In this document: positions 34,506-43,501 of the stretch, one piece after another
Numbering within the stretch: the first letter of the stretch is position 1
How the letters are laid out: the number at the start of each line of letters is the position of its first letter
Origin: Roseivivax sp. THAF197b
GTDB taxonomy: Bacteria; Pseudomonadota; Alphaproteobacteria; Rhodobacterales; Rhodobacteraceae
Length of the DNA: 64,000 nucleotides
Assembly (NCBI RefSeq): GCF_009363255.1
Contig: NZ_CP045318.1
Location: 2,097,501-2,161,500 of the forward strand
Direction of reading: 5' to 3'
Translations under genes and position numbers: made by a program
Notes under the pieces: model-generated
Seen by the model: only the letters and a program-made list of their open reading frames with translations
What the model was told of the DNA's origin: nothing
The model's database searches: none

Positions 34506-35282
34506 CTACTTGAAGCGGATCCGGGAGACCTTGATGTTGCGCATCTCCACGGTGAAGCCCTCGGGCGGAGGCACCCGCCCCCGTGCGCTGATCCCCTCAG
34601 CCTGCAACCCGGGACCGTAGCCGCGAAACAGGATCCCCGCCTGGAACTGGATCGGCTTGCGCGGCTCCTGCAGCGCGGGCTCGCATTGATAGATTCCGGG
34701 CGCGCCGCAATCCGGCGGAATGGCGGTTCGACCCGCCCGACTGACCACCAACCTGTCGTTGCACCTCACCTGCAGGATTCCGTCGGCCTCCATCGACCAG
34801 CGCACCTGCACGACAACGCGCGCCCAATTCCCGAAATCGGCAGGGCGAAGGCAGACCGCATCGTCGAATGTCAGCCCCTTTGCCGAGTCGAGATGCAATT
34901 GGTGGATATGGTTCTTGATCGTGTCGAGCCGCTGCCATTCGGCCAGTTCGAGGAGCGATCGACGGTTTGGCCCACCGCCGTAACGAAGGTTCCTGGGAAT
35001 GCGGATCTCCATGGCATATTGCACGCTGTCCCCGAGCCGCGCGGTTTTCTTGTAGGCGATCCGGGATCTCAGGTTTCCGTTGAAGCAATCGCTCTCGCCC
35101 CGGCCATCGCCATATTTGATGGAGCTGCAATCGCCGGCCTTGACGTGAAATGTCGTCACACCGCCTGCATGCACGGGGTCGCGCCCGTTGAAACGATGAT
35201 CGGAAAAGCCGCTTGGCGCAGCCGAGAGCGTTTTTGAAAGGCCAAGTCCGGCAAGGATGAAAAAGAGGGTACGAAATATCAT
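34506..35282 (-). CDS. secreted protein, possible polysaccharide lyase (jelly-roll type)
   Basis: A 258-residue leftward protein. I start at the ATG at 35282, which gives a compact signal peptide (MIFRTLFFILAGLGLSKTLSA) and has GAGG nearby; an ATG at 35348 gives a longer, less signal-like start. The mature part has GDCSSIKYGDGRGESDCFNGNLRSRIAY, SVQYAMEIRIPRNLRYGGGPNRRSLLELAEW, HQLHLDS, WARVVVQVRWSMEADGILQVRCNDRLVVS, and a last strand FTVEMRNIKVSRI. That order of strands resembles the heparin-lyase-like Polysacc_lyase family. No glycan genes flank it. An extracellular or periplasmic glycan-acting role is plausible but unproven. Confidence 0.6.
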   Translation of the reverse strand: MIFRTLFFILAGLGLSKTLSAAPSGFSDHRFNGRDPVHAGGVTTFHVKAGDCSSIKYGDGRGESDCFNGNLRSRIAYKKTARLGDSVQYAMEIRIPRNLRYGGGPNRRSLLELAEWQRLDTIKNHIHQLHLDSAKGLTFDDAVCLRPADFGNWARVVVQVRWSMEADGILQVRCNDRLVVSRAGRTAIPPDCGAPGIYQCEPALQEPRKPIQFQAGILFRGYGPGLQAEGISARGRVPPPEGFTVEMRNIKVSRIRFK

Positions 35283-35359
35283 GGCTTTGAACCTCGAAGA
35301 TTGAAATCCTTCGAGCGTAATCGCGATGGCGCGTTTCAAATAACGCATTTTTCATGCTC

Positions 35360-35390
35360 AAAAAAAAACGCCCCCGGAAGACCGGAGGCG
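35360..35390 (-). terminator. intrinsic terminator for the 51-residue protein gene
   Basis: CGCCCCCGG (35369-35377) and CCGGAGGCG (35382-35390) form a 9-base stem with one mismatch and an AAGA loop. On the leftward strand the stem is followed by a run of eight or more T. It lies between the 51-residue gene and the polysaccharide-lyase-like gene. Confidence 0.8.
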
Positions 35391-35420
35391 CCTCAGATGT
35401 GTTCGATGGATACGGCGCGA

Positions 35421-35576
35421 TCAGCCGTGCGACGGGCCGTCGGCGGCCAGCGCGGATTTGGGATCGTTCGGATCCTTGCGCTTCTGCTCGATTTCGAACT
35501 TGCCGATGATGCCCATCACGGTCACGGCCAGCAGGGTGAAGAGCGCCAGAAGCGGCACGAGAAACGATGCAGTCAT
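35421..35576 (-). CDS. 51-residue membrane protein, unknown
   Basis: A small leftward gene starting at the ATG at 35576, with GAAGGAG at good spacing. The N-terminal half is one hydrophobic helix (MTASFLVPLLALFTLLAVTVMG); the second half is charged (IGKFEIEQKRKDPNDPKSALA). It has its own terminator. I know no function. An even smaller membrane protein gene lies 79 bases upstream in the same direction. Confidence 0.7.
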   Translation of the reverse strand: MTASFLVPLLALFTLLAVTVMGIIGKFEIEQKRKDPNDPKSALAADGPSHG

Positions 35577-35655
35577 GGGAACACTCCTTCGGTTTCGTTG
35601 CGGTGATTGACAGGCAAACACCGCAGACACGTGATGCGTTCCCGGGGTGCGACCG

Positions 35656-35733
35656 TTAGTCCTTCAGCTGGTAGACGCACCAGCCAAGCAGACCCAGAAG
35701 GATGAAAACGGGCAGAATGAAAAACGCGTCCAT
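35656..35733 (-). CDS. 25-residue membrane microprotein
   Basis: ATG at 35733, stop TAA at 35658-35656, preceded on its strand by a purine-rich GAGGAGAGAGAG ribosome site. The product starts MDAFFILPVFILLGLLGWC and ends VYQLKD: a single membrane helix with a short charged end. It is too short for usual gene finders. The strong ribosome site and fully hydrophobic coding content argue for a real gene, perhaps a small subunit of a membrane complex. The larger 51-residue gene follows in the same direction. I cannot name a partner. Confidence 0.6.
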   Translation of the reverse strand: MDAFFILPVFILLGLLGWCVYQLKD

Positions 35734-35842
35734 GACTCTCTCTCCTCAGGTTGGATGGACGACACAGTAGCGCGATGCTAGGTGGCGGGAAAGCGGGGCG
35801 ATGCCCTAAACCTGTGCAGTTTTCGATAAGTGATGAGGTTTT

Positions 35843-36772
35843 ATGCAACCGGCATCGACGCCCGTGCCCGAAATCACGGGCAAATCCTTTGCGATGATCG
35901 CCCTGCTGGGTCTGATCTGGGGTGCTACGTTCCTCGTGATCGAGCTCGCACTGGAAGGGATTACGCCCGCCTGGCTCGCGGCCTACCGGATCGGCTTCGC
36001 GTCGCTCCTGACCGCAGCTATATGGCAGGCTCTCGGCGGCCGTCTGTTCCTGACAGAAGCACGGCCCTGGCCGATCCTCGGCATCGTTGGCGTGTTCAAC
36101 TCCGCCCTGCCCTTCTTGCTTCTTTCCTGGGGACAAGTGCGCGTGACCTCCGGTTTTGCCGGGGTGTCCATGGCAGCGGTGGCCCTGATCGTGCTGCCGC
36201 TCGCGCATATCTTCCTGCCCGGCGAACGCATGACGCTCCGCCGGACGCTCGGGTTCCTGACGGGGTTCGTCGGCGTCGTCATCCTGATCGGCCCCTCCGC
36301 CTTCGCGGCAACGGGCGACCCGCTGGAGCCCCTGGGCCGTCTTGCCTGCCTCGGTGCGGCGGGCTGCTACGCCTCAGCCTCGGTGATAATGCGCCGATTG
36401 CCGCCGATGGATCCGATCGGCTTGGCGGCGGTGCCGCTTCTGGCGGGTTGCGCGGCGATCATTCCCTTTGCCTGGGTCGTCGAAGGCCCGCCGCCGCTTC
36501 CGCAGGGTGAGACGCTGTTCTGGCTGGCGCTACTGGGTCTGGTGCCCACGGCGGGGGCCAATCTGCTGCGTGTGCTGGTCATTCGTACGGCAGGCCCCGT
36601 CTTCATGAGCCTCGTGAATTACCAGGTGCCGGTCTGGTCGGTCTGCCTTGGCATCGTGTTCCTGAACGAGCCTGCGGGCCTCTCGCTGGTGGTCGCATTG
36701 GTCCTGATCCTGTCAGGCGTCTTCGTGAGCCAATGGGGCAAGCTTTCCCGTCTGTTCCGCGCCGCCCGCTAG
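35843..36772 (+). CDS. EamA/DMT-family transporter
   Basis: A 309-residue membrane protein with ten predicted helices in two repeated EamA halves. The first half has LLGLIWGATFLVIELAL and the PAWLAAYRIGFASLL segment; the second has LACLGAAGCYASASVIMRR and VFMSLVNYQVPVWSVCLGIVFLNEP, the family's helix-9 motif. Such proteins usually export amino acids or other small metabolites. The substrate is not readable and neighbours give no hint. Confidence 0.92.
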   Translation: MQPASTPVPEITGKSFAMIALLGLIWGATFLVIELALEGITPAWLAAYRIGFASLLTAAIWQALGGRLFLTEARPWPILGIVGVFNSALPFLLLSWGQVRVTSGFAGVSMAAVALIVLPLAHIFLPGERMTLRRTLGFLTGFVGVVILIGPSAFAATGDPLEPLGRLACLGAAGCYASASVIMRRLPPMDPIGLAAVPLLAGCAAIIPFAWVVEGPPPLPQGETLFWLALLGLVPTAGANLLRVLVIRTAGPVFMSLVNYQVPVWSVCLGIVFLNEPAGLSLVVALVLILSGVFVSQWGKLSRLFRAAR

Positions 36773-36847
36773 GGGCGCGGAACGCGCGGTATCACCGGGC
36801 GCAATCGACTTTCCGGCGGATGAGGCGCAACGCGCGCCGGGCTGGGA

Positions 36848-38584
36848 TCACTCCCAGCAGCTGACCAGCACCGTCATCGCCCGCGCCACCTCCGTCAGGT
36901 CTTCGGGCGCCATGAAGGCATCGCCCTGCCCGGTGGCGATCTGCACGCCGGCATCCGCGGACATCGCGATCAGACGTTCGGAGGCGGTGGCGAAACTCAC
37001 CCCGTCCGGCAATTGCTGACCGTCCGCTTCGGCGGAGACCAACATGCCCACGACCGACCCGCCGCCATCGAAGACCGGCCCGCCCGCATCCCCGGGATTG
37101 GCCGCCACTTCGAGGCGCGCCATGCCCGGCTCGCCGTTGAGGCCCTTAAGGTCCGCAAGACGGCCGAAATTCAGCGTCGGCGCGCCCAGCACGCCGCCAT
37201 AGGAGAAGCCCGCCACGGCCACTTCGGATTGCAGGCGCGGGGTGTCGGCCCGGAAAACCGCCACTTCGCGCGGCGCAAGCGGCGTCGAGGGCGCCAAGAG
37301 CGCAACCCCATCGGAGACGGCCACGACCTCGGCCTCGGTGGTCTCGTCGAGGGTGATGCGGCCGCATTCCTCAACCGCCGCGGCGGAGGTCAGCACCCGC
37401 CCCCGCGGATCGACGAAAAAGCCCGATGCCACGACCTTGGGCTGGCGCACCTGCAGGCCCGAGACCAGATCGATCGCCTGCGCGTCGCCCGAAAGGCTGG
37501 CGGGGTCCAGAACGACACCGTCAAGCGGCGTGAAGCTGTCGCGCATGAGCGCCAGAAGGCGCGTGCGCCGCTCCTCGTCGCCTGCGGGCCAGATCAGGGT
37601 GAAGCCCTTGATCGCGCCGTTCTCGAGGCGCGCTTCCGTGTGGCTGACGATGCGGGCATTCTCTCCGGTCAGGGTGAAGCTGTCGCGGCGGCGTTCGCGA
37701 TCCCCGTTCAGGGGCACGATTTCCAGCGTCTGCATGATCTCGTAGAGCCCGGCCAGGGTCTGAGCGTCGCCCGGCTGCGAGATCAGAAGCACGCGCGCGG
37801 CCAGATCGCCGGTGGCGTCATAATGCACGAACGGCGCCTCGACACGGGCGTAATCCACGACGCCGAGCGGCATCTCCATCTCGATCCCGGCGCGCCGGTC
37901 GGAGACGCGGGTGATCTCCAACCCGTCGAGCACGGCATTGTACTGGCGCAGAAGCTCCGCACGCTGGCGGGTGGTCAGCACGCCCGTGACCGCGAAGCCA
38001 TTGGCCTCCTGCCAGCCCGCCATGGAGCCGCGGGTGCCGCGGCCGAAGGCGGCGTCGATCCGGCCCTGGTAGAAGCCTGCCCATTGCAGGGCGACCTGAA
38101 GGCGCGCGCGCTCATCGCGCGAGAGGCGTGCCTCCGACCGGCGGGCTTGGGACACGGTCTCGTCGGGTTCGGGCTGAGGGGCAACTTCGGCGACCACCTC
38201 CTCGGCCTCTGGCGTGGCCTCCTCGGCGGGATCCGACGGCGCGGGCTGACGGATCGCGCCAGCGCCCACGGGGAAGAAGCGCTGCGCGTATTCCTCCGCC
38301 TCCTCGACATAGCTGTCCGACGGGATCCGACCTTCGCGGCGCAATTGCAGCCGCAGGCGGTTCGCCTCCTCCTCGTCGTAAGGACCAAGCGCGATACCGT
38401 ACCAGCCCGCCCCCAGCGAAAAGCCGTTCACATCGGGCAATTGCGTGGCAAAGGCGCGCGCCCGGTTCTCGGCCACAGCGAGGGCTGGATGCGCCTCGAT
38501 CTGAATGAAATGGGCCTCTTGAGCCGCGGCAGCACCGGCGAGAAGCCAAAGCGCACTGCCTGCCATCAGAACGGAGCGTGTCAT
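36848..38584 (-). CDS. periplasmic trypsin-fold protein with SPOR-like and peptidoglycan-binding domains, catalytically degenerate
   Basis: A 578-residue leftward protein with a signal peptide (residues 1-22). Domains in order: a SPOR-like segment (about 25-93, FIQIEAHP...GWYGIALGPYDEEEANRLRLQLR), an acidic linker, a peptidoglycan-binding type 1 domain (about 153-212, LQWAGFYQGRIDAAFGRGTRGSMAGWQ), a middle strand-rich domain and a trypsin-like domain (about 385-550). The His motif reads LTSAAAVEEC with Ala402 where TNAHV would have His, and the Ser motif reads GDAGGP with Ala500. Asp425 is still in a DxVALL context. Two of three catalytic residues are gone, so it is probably a cell-wall-bound scaffold or sensor rather than a protease. 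Confidence 0.85.
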   Translation of the reverse strand: MTRSVLMAGSALWLLAGAAAAQEAHFIQIEAHPALAVAENRARAFATQLPDVNGFSLGAGWYGIALGPYDEEEANRLRLQLRREGRIPSDSYVEEAEEYAQRFFPVGAGAIRQPAPSDPAEEATPEAEEVVAEVAPQPEPDETVSQARRSEARLSRDERARLQVALQWAGFYQGRIDAAFGRGTRGSMAGWQEANGFAVTGVLTTRQRAELLRQYNAVLDGLEITRVSDRRAGIEMEMPLGVVDYARVEAPFVHYDATGDLAARVLLISQPGDAQTLAGLYEIMQTLEIVPLNGDRERRRDSFTLTGENARIVSHTEARLENGAIKGFTLIWPAGDEERRTRLLALMRDSFTPLDGVVLDPASLSGDAQAIDLVSGLQVRQPKVVASGFFVDPRGRVLTSAAAVEECGRITLDETTEAEVVAVSDGVALLAPSTPLAPREVAVFRADTPRLQSEVAVAGFSYGGVLGAPTLNFGRLADLKGLNGEPGMARLEVAANPGDAGGPVFDGGGSVVGMLVSAEADGQQLPDGVSFATASERLIAMSADAGVQIATGQGDAFMAPEDLTEVARAMTVLVSCWE

Positions 38585-38678
38585 GTCGTCTAAAATCCCT
38601 CGATCGTTGCGAAATGTCGTCGCACCTTCCTAGCAAAACGCAAGGCCCCCGCACGTCAATTATTGGTCAGCGCTGCAA

Positions 38679-38707
38679 TTGACCCTCGGGTTGTGGCGTC
38701 ATAATCA
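38679..38707 (+). promoter_or_regulatory. possible promoter for glyQ
   Basis: TTGACC (38679-38684) is followed after 15 to 17 bases by CATAATCA (38700-38707), giving a sigma70-like pair about 30 bases upstream of the glyQ start. The leftward SPOR/trypsin-like gene starts about 95 bases away on the other side. Confidence 0.45.
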
Positions 38708-38733
38708 AGCGCCAACCAGCCGGAGGGGCCGAA

Positions 38734-39663
38734 ATGGACGCAGTCGACACACCGAAAAGCTTCCAGGAGATCATTTTGCGGCTTCAGGCCTACTGGGCCT
38801 CGAAGGGCTGCGCGGTCCTGCAGCCTTACGACATGGAAGTGGGTGCGGGCACGTTCCATCCCGCGACGACGCTGCGCGCGCTGGGCAGCCAGCCCTGGGC
38901 CGCGGCCTATGTGCAGCCCTCGCGCCGCCCGACCGATGGCCGCTACGGCGAGAACCCGAACCGGCTTCAGCATTACTACCAGTACCAGGTCATCATCAAA
39001 CCCTCCCCGCCCGATCTGCAGGCGCTTTATCTGGGATCGCTCGAGGCCATCGGGATCGACCTCGCCCTGCACGACGTGCGCTTTGTCGAGGACGATTGGG
39101 AAAGTCCGACGCTGGGCGCCTGGGGGCTTGGCTGGGAGGTCTGGTGTGACGGCATGGAAGTCAGTCAGTTCACCTATTTCCAGCAGGTCGGCGGGCATGA
39201 TTGCGCGCCGGTCTCGGGCGAGCTGACCTACGGGCTCGAACGGCTGGCCATGTACGTGCTGGGCATCGATCACGTGATGGACATGCCCTTCAACGATCCT
39301 GCCTCGCCCATCCCGCTGAGCTATGGCGACATCTTCCGCCAGACGGAGGAAGAATACAGCCGCCACAATTTCGATCATGCCACGACCGAGATGCTTTTGC
39401 GCCATTTCGAGGATGCGGAGGCCGAATGCGCGCGCCTGCTGGAGGCGCCCGAGGAAGACCCGAAGATGCACCGCCGCATCGTCATGGCCCATCCCGCCTA
39501 TGACCAGTGCATCAAGGCCAGCCACCTCTTCAACCTTCTGGATGCGCGCGGCGTCATCTCCGTCACCGAGCGGCAGGCCTATATCGGCCGGGTGCGCGCG
39601 CTCGCCAAGATGTGCGCCGATGCCTTCGTGACCACCCCCGCCGCGACGGGACAGGCGGCATGA
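38734..39663 (+). CDS. glyQ: glycyl-tRNA synthetase alpha subunit
   Basis: A 309-residue class II synthetase subunit of normal length. Core segments are [43 protein letters not shown], then [36 protein letters not shown] (motif 2) and [22 protein letters not shown], with [14 protein letters not shown] (motif 3). It pairs with the beta subunit encoded 1.5 kb downstream by glyS. Unlike in many bacteria, two membrane-protein genes lie between glyQ and glyS here, an arrangement seen in Rhodobacterales. Confidence 0.98.
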   Translation: MDAVDTPKSFQEIILRLQAYWASKGCAVLQPYDMEVGAGTFHPATTLRALGSQPWAAAYVQPSRRPTDGRYGENPNRLQHYYQYQVIIKPSPPDLQALYLGSLEAIGIDLALHDVRFVEDDWESPTLGAWGLGWEVWCDGMEVSQFTYFQQVGGHDCAPVSGELTYGLERLAMYVLGIDHVMDMPFNDPASPIPLSYGDIFRQTEEEYSRHNFDHATTEMLLRHFEDAEAECARLLEAPEEDPKMHRRIVMAHPAYDQCIKASHLFNLLDARGVISVTERQAYIGRVRALAKMCADAFVTTPAATGQAA

Positions 39664-40163
39664 CCGGCAAGGTCCTTGTCATCCTGATCCTGGTCTCGGC
39701 GTTAATCGGCGGCGCCGCGATGTATTACCTGCAGGTCTACGCCTATTACGAGGAGGTCGCGCCCGAGACCGAGATCACCCTTCTCGGCCCCGACGACGCG
39801 CCCGTCACCCTGCCCGTCAGCGGCTATGAGGGGATCGACGCGGACAGCTCCCCCATCCGCTTCCGCGCCTGTTTCGACACCGACGCGCGCCCCGAGACCG
39901 TGACCGCCCAACCCTATCCGGGCGCGGCACCGCGCAACGCGCCGTTCTGGTTCGATTGCTTCGACGCCGAGGCCATCGCCGCCGAGATGGAGGCAGGCAC
40001 CGCGCAGGTCTTCACCATGGCCCGCAATATCGAGTTCGGCGTGGATCGCGTCGTCGCCCTCACCGAAGACGGGCGCGGCTATGTCTGGCAGGAGATCAAC
40101 GAATGCGGCGACAAGGCCTATGACGGCACGCCGCTCGGGGATGATTGTCCGGCCCGCGACTGA
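39660..40163 (+). CDS. membrane-anchored protein between glyQ and glyS (DUF6446-like)
   Basis: A 167-residue protein whose ATG overlaps the glyQ stop (ATGA), so the two are co-translated. It has one N-terminal membrane helix ([24 protein letters not shown]) and a periplasmic domain with [21 protein letters not shown] and [18 protein letters not shown]: four Cys, probably two disulfides. I believe this is the family called DUF6446, which sits at this place in Rhodobacterales genomes. No known role. Confidence 0.75.
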   Translation: MTGKVLVILILVSALIGGAAMYYLQVYAYYEEVAPETEITLLGPDDAPVTLPVSGYEGIDADSSPIRFRACFDTDARPETVTAQPYPGAAPRNAPFWFDCFDAEAIAAEMEAGTAQVFTMARNIEFGVDRVVALTEDGRGYVWQEINECGDKAYDGTPLGDDCPARD

Positions 40164-40248
40164 ACTTTCGGAAAACTGAGCTTTCGGGAACAAGTCGGGC
40201 CGCCCGCGCGCTTTACTGTGACACAAGCGCGCGGAAAGGACCCTGACG

Positions 40249-41085
40249 ATGCAGACCTCCAAAGCCCCGGCCTGGGTCGTTCCGGTCATGCGACTTGGCT
40301 ATTCCGCCCGCGCGGCCACCTATTCCATCGTCGGCGCATTGGCGCTCAGCGCCGCCATCTGGGGCGGTGTCGCGGAAGGCACGGAAGGAGCCATTGGCTC
40401 GCTGCAAGGCGCGCCCTTTGGCATCGTGCTGATCTGGATCGTGGCGCTTGGACTGTTTTGCTATTCCGTGTGGCGTTTCGTGGCCGCAGCCCTCGATCTG
40501 GAACGCAGGGGCGACGATGCCTCGGGCCTCTTCGCCCGCGGCGGCCTGCTGGTCACCGGCGCCTTGCATGCATTCCTGGGCGCCTCTGCGCTGGACCTTG
40601 TTCCCGAAAGCGACGAGGCGGGTGGTAGCTGGACACAGGATGTCCTGGCCCTGCCCTTCGGGCGCTGGTTGCTTCTCGCGTTGGCCATCGCCGTCTTCGG
40701 TGCAGGCCTTTACTACATCTACAAGGGCTGGACGGAGGCCTACAAGAAGCACATCCGCGTCACGCCGCTGACTGAGCGGCTGAAACCCGTGCTGCGCATC
40801 GGCATTGTCTCGGAAGGCGTGCTGATCGGTGTCATTGGCGGGCTTCTCGCCCTGTCCGCGCTGACCTATGACGCGGATAATTCGGGCAGCATGGGCGATG
40901 CGCTGCGCGAGATCGGTGCGGCGCCCTACGGCCGCGTGCTTCTGGGGTTTGCGGGCCTGGGCCTTCTGGCCTTCGCGGTCGAAAACGTGATCGAGGCGCG
41001 CTTCCGCGTCCTTCCCGCCCGCGACGGCCCGGACGTGGAAACCCTGGCGAGCCGCGCGATGCAAAAGGCCAAGGCCCAGACATGA
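40249..41085 (+). CDS. DUF1206 membrane protein
   Basis: A 278-residue protein with six hydrophobic helices arranged as three repeats of a two-helix unit, the DUF1206 layout. Each unit has a similar opening: MRLGYSARAATYSIVGALAL, LFARGGLLVTGALHAFLG and LRIGIVSEGVLIGVIGGLLA. Linkers carry the KGWTEAYKKHIR segment typical of the family. The function is unknown. It is between glyQ and glyS, in the same direction, and may share their transcript. Confidence 0.88.
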   Translation: MQTSKAPAWVVPVMRLGYSARAATYSIVGALALSAAIWGGVAEGTEGAIGSLQGAPFGIVLIWIVALGLFCYSVWRFVAAALDLERRGDDASGLFARGGLLVTGALHAFLGASALDLVPESDEAGGSWTQDVLALPFGRWLLLALAIAVFGAGLYYIYKGWTEAYKKHIRVTPLTERLKPVLRIGIVSEGVLIGVIGGLLALSALTYDADNSGSMGDALREIGAAPYGRVLLGFAGLGLLAFAVENVIEARFRVLPARDGPDVETLASRAMQKAKAQT

Positions 41086-41175
41086 CCCACAGCGCCTGCT
41101 AAGCGCTGGACCTCCGCCGCCCGCCCCGCTATCCCGCGCTCGAAACACCAAAATGTCGCGCAAGCGGAGGGCCCG

Positions 41176-43413
41176 ATGCCTGATCTTCTGATCGAACTCT
41201 TCTCCGAGGAAATTCCCGCCCGCATGCAGGCGCGCGCGGCGGAAGACTTGAAAAAGCGCGTGACGGACGGACTCGTCGAGGCCGGTCTGACCTATGCCCA
41301 TGCGGGGGCCTTCGCGACGCCGCGGCGGCTGACCCTGACGCTCGAAGGTCTGCTCGCCCGCTCCCCGGACATGCGCGAGGAACGCAAAGGCCCCAAGGTC
41401 GATGCGCCGGAGAAAGCCATCGAAGGCTTCTGCCGCGGCGCGGGGGTCGCGCGCGAAGACCTCGAGGAGCGTGACGACAAGAAAGGTCGCGTCTTCTTTG
41501 CGGTAATCCAGAAACCGGGCCGCCCGGCCGCTGAGATCGTGGCCGAGGTTCTGGAAGACACGATCCGCAATTTCCCCTGGCCGAAATCCATGCGCTGGGG
41601 CGCGGGATCGCTGCGCTGGGTTCGGCCGCTGCACCGCATCCTGTGCATCCTCACGGACGATGCGGGCGAGGCCGAGGTGGTGCCGCTGGAGGTGGATGGG
41701 ATCCGCGCGGGCGATGTGACCGAGGGTCACCGCTTCATGGCGCCGGAGCCGTTTTCTGTAAGTTCCTTCGAGGATTACGCGGCGAAGCTCAAGCGCGCCA
41801 AGGTGGTGCTGGATGCGAGCGAACGGGCCGAGACGATCTGGAACGACGCCACCAATGCGGCCTTTGCGGCGGGCATGGAGGTCGTGGAGGACAAGGGGCT
41901 TCTGGCCGAGGTCGCGGGCCTTGTCGAATGGCCCGTTGTGCTGATGGGCGAGATCGACGCCGCCTTCCTCGAATTGCCGCCCGAAGTGCTGCAAACCTCG
42001 ATGAAGGAGCACCAGAAGTTCTTCTCCGTGAAGAACCCCAAGACCGGCCGGATCGAACGTTTCGTGACCGTCGCCAACCGCGAGACCGCCGATCACGGGC
42101 GCACGATCCTTGCGGGCAATCAGAAGGTTCTGGCCGCGCGCCTCGCGGATGCGAAGTTTTTCTGGGAGAACGATCTGCGCATCGCGAAAAATGCCAAGAT
42201 GCAGCCCTGGCTCGACCAGTTGGAGAACGTGACCTTCCACAACAAGCTGGGCAGCCAGAAGGCGCGGATCGACCGGATCGCGGCACTCGCCCGCGAGATC
42301 GCGCCCAAGGTCGGTGCGGATGCGGATCTGGCCGAGCAGGCCGCGCGCGTGGCCAAGGCGGATCTGTCCTCGGAGATGGTCTATGAATTCCCGGAACTTC
42401 AAGGGCTTATGGGGCGGTATTACAGTGACGCCGCAGGTCTGCCCCCCGAGGTCGCAGCGGCCTGCGAAGACCACTATTCCCCCCTCGGGCCGTCCGATGA
42501 TGTGCCGACAGCGCCTGTTTCGGTTGCCGTGGCGCTGGCCGACAAGTTGGATACTCTCGCAGGGTTCTGGGCCATCGACGAAAAGCCAACCGGCTCGAAA
42601 GACCCCTATGCGCTGCGCCGTGCGGCGCTTGGTGTGATCCGGCTTCTCGTCGTCAACGATGTCCGTCTTTCACTGGAAGGCTTTATCGGCGCGCAGATCG
42701 TGCAGTCGAAGATCTCCGAAAACGGCCATGACATGGAAGCGGAGCACATCGCGCATCTGCAAAGCCTCGTCTCCGAGATTGCCCGCCACGGCGTATTCGG
42801 CAATGCCATCGCCGCGATCCGCGAAAGCCTGCACGCCGACGCCCATGCGAAAGTGGAAAAGAGCGTCGCGGAAGTGCCTGAAAAGTCGGAAGATCTCCTT
42901 TCCTTCATCCATGATCGCCTGAAGGTCTACCTGCGCGATCACGGCATCCGGCACGACGTCATCGACGCCTGCCTTGCCATGGAGGGCGCCGACGACATCA
43001 CGCTTCTGGTCAAGCGCGCCCGCGCGCTGCAGGACGTGCTGGCAACGGCGGATGGTGAGAACCTCGTTCAGGGCTTCAAGCGCGCCAACAACATCCTCAG
43101 CCAGGCCGAGGAGAAGGATGGGGTCGAGTACAGTTTCGGGGCCAACCCGAAACTGGCCGAGACGGACGAAGAACGCACGCTGTTCGATGCGCTCGAAGCC
43201 GCGGATGCCAAGATCCGCCCCGCCATGCAGGCCGAGGATTTCCCGGCAGCCATGGCCGCGATGGCCGGAATCCGCCCCGCGCTCGATGCCTTCTTCGAGG
43301 AAGTGCAGGTCAATACCGACAACCAGATCGTTCGGCGCAACCGGCTGAACATGCTGAGCCAGATCCGCACGACCTGTCTGCAGGTGGCCGATCTGACCCG
43401 GCTCGACGGATAA
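41176..43413 (+). CDS. glyS: glycyl-tRNA synthetase beta subunit
   Basis: A 745-residue subunit starting MPDLLIELFSEEIPARMQARAAEDL, the usual GlyS opening. Other marks are YATPRRL-like FATPRRLTL, SMRWGAGSLRWVRPLHRIL, PPEVLQTSMKEHQKFFSV and FFWENDLRI, and the HD-type block EMVYEFPELQGLMGRYYS followed by ADKLDTLAGFWAIDEKPTGSKDPYALRRAALGVIRLL. It is a little longer than the roughly 690 residues of E. coli GlyS. It charges tRNA-Gly together with GlyQ. Confidence 0.97.
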   Translation: MPDLLIELFSEEIPARMQARAAEDLKKRVTDGLVEAGLTYAHAGAFATPRRLTLTLEGLLARSPDMREERKGPKVDAPEKAIEGFCRGAGVAREDLEERDDKKGRVFFAVIQKPGRPAAEIVAEVLEDTIRNFPWPKSMRWGAGSLRWVRPLHRILCILTDDAGEAEVVPLEVDGIRAGDVTEGHRFMAPEPFSVSSFEDYAAKLKRAKVVLDASERAETIWNDATNAAFAAGMEVVEDKGLLAEVAGLVEWPVVLMGEIDAAFLELPPEVLQTSMKEHQKFFSVKNPKTGRIERFVTVANRETADHGRTILAGNQKVLAARLADAKFFWENDLRIAKNAKMQPWLDQLENVTFHNKLGSQKARIDRIAALAREIAPKVGADADLAEQAARVAKADLSSEMVYEFPELQGLMGRYYSDAAGLPPEVAAACEDHYSPLGPSDDVPTAPVSVAVALADKLDTLAGFWAIDEKPTGSKDPYALRRAALGVIRLLVVNDVRLSLEGFIGAQIVQSKISENGHDMEAEHIAHLQSLVSEIARHGVFGNAIAAIRESLHADAHAKVEKSVAEVPEKSEDLLSFIHDRLKVYLRDHGIRHDVIDACLAMEGADDITLLVKRARALQDVLATADGENLVQGFKRANNILSQAEEKDGVEYSFGANPKLAETDEERTLFDALEAADAKIRPAMQAEDFPAAMAAMAGIRPALDAFFEEVQVNTDNQIVRRNRLNMLSQIRTTCLQVADLTRLDG

Positions 43414-43501
43414 GACGCCGATCAATGTCCAAGTGACGTGACAGCGCCCTTGCCTCACCACATTTGAGGCGTATCCTGCGGCCAATCGAAGGATCGCCGC
43501 A

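Noticed and set aside
36848..38584. The trypsin-fold protein as an active DegP-like protease
   Set aside because: Both the His and the Ser of the triad are Ala.
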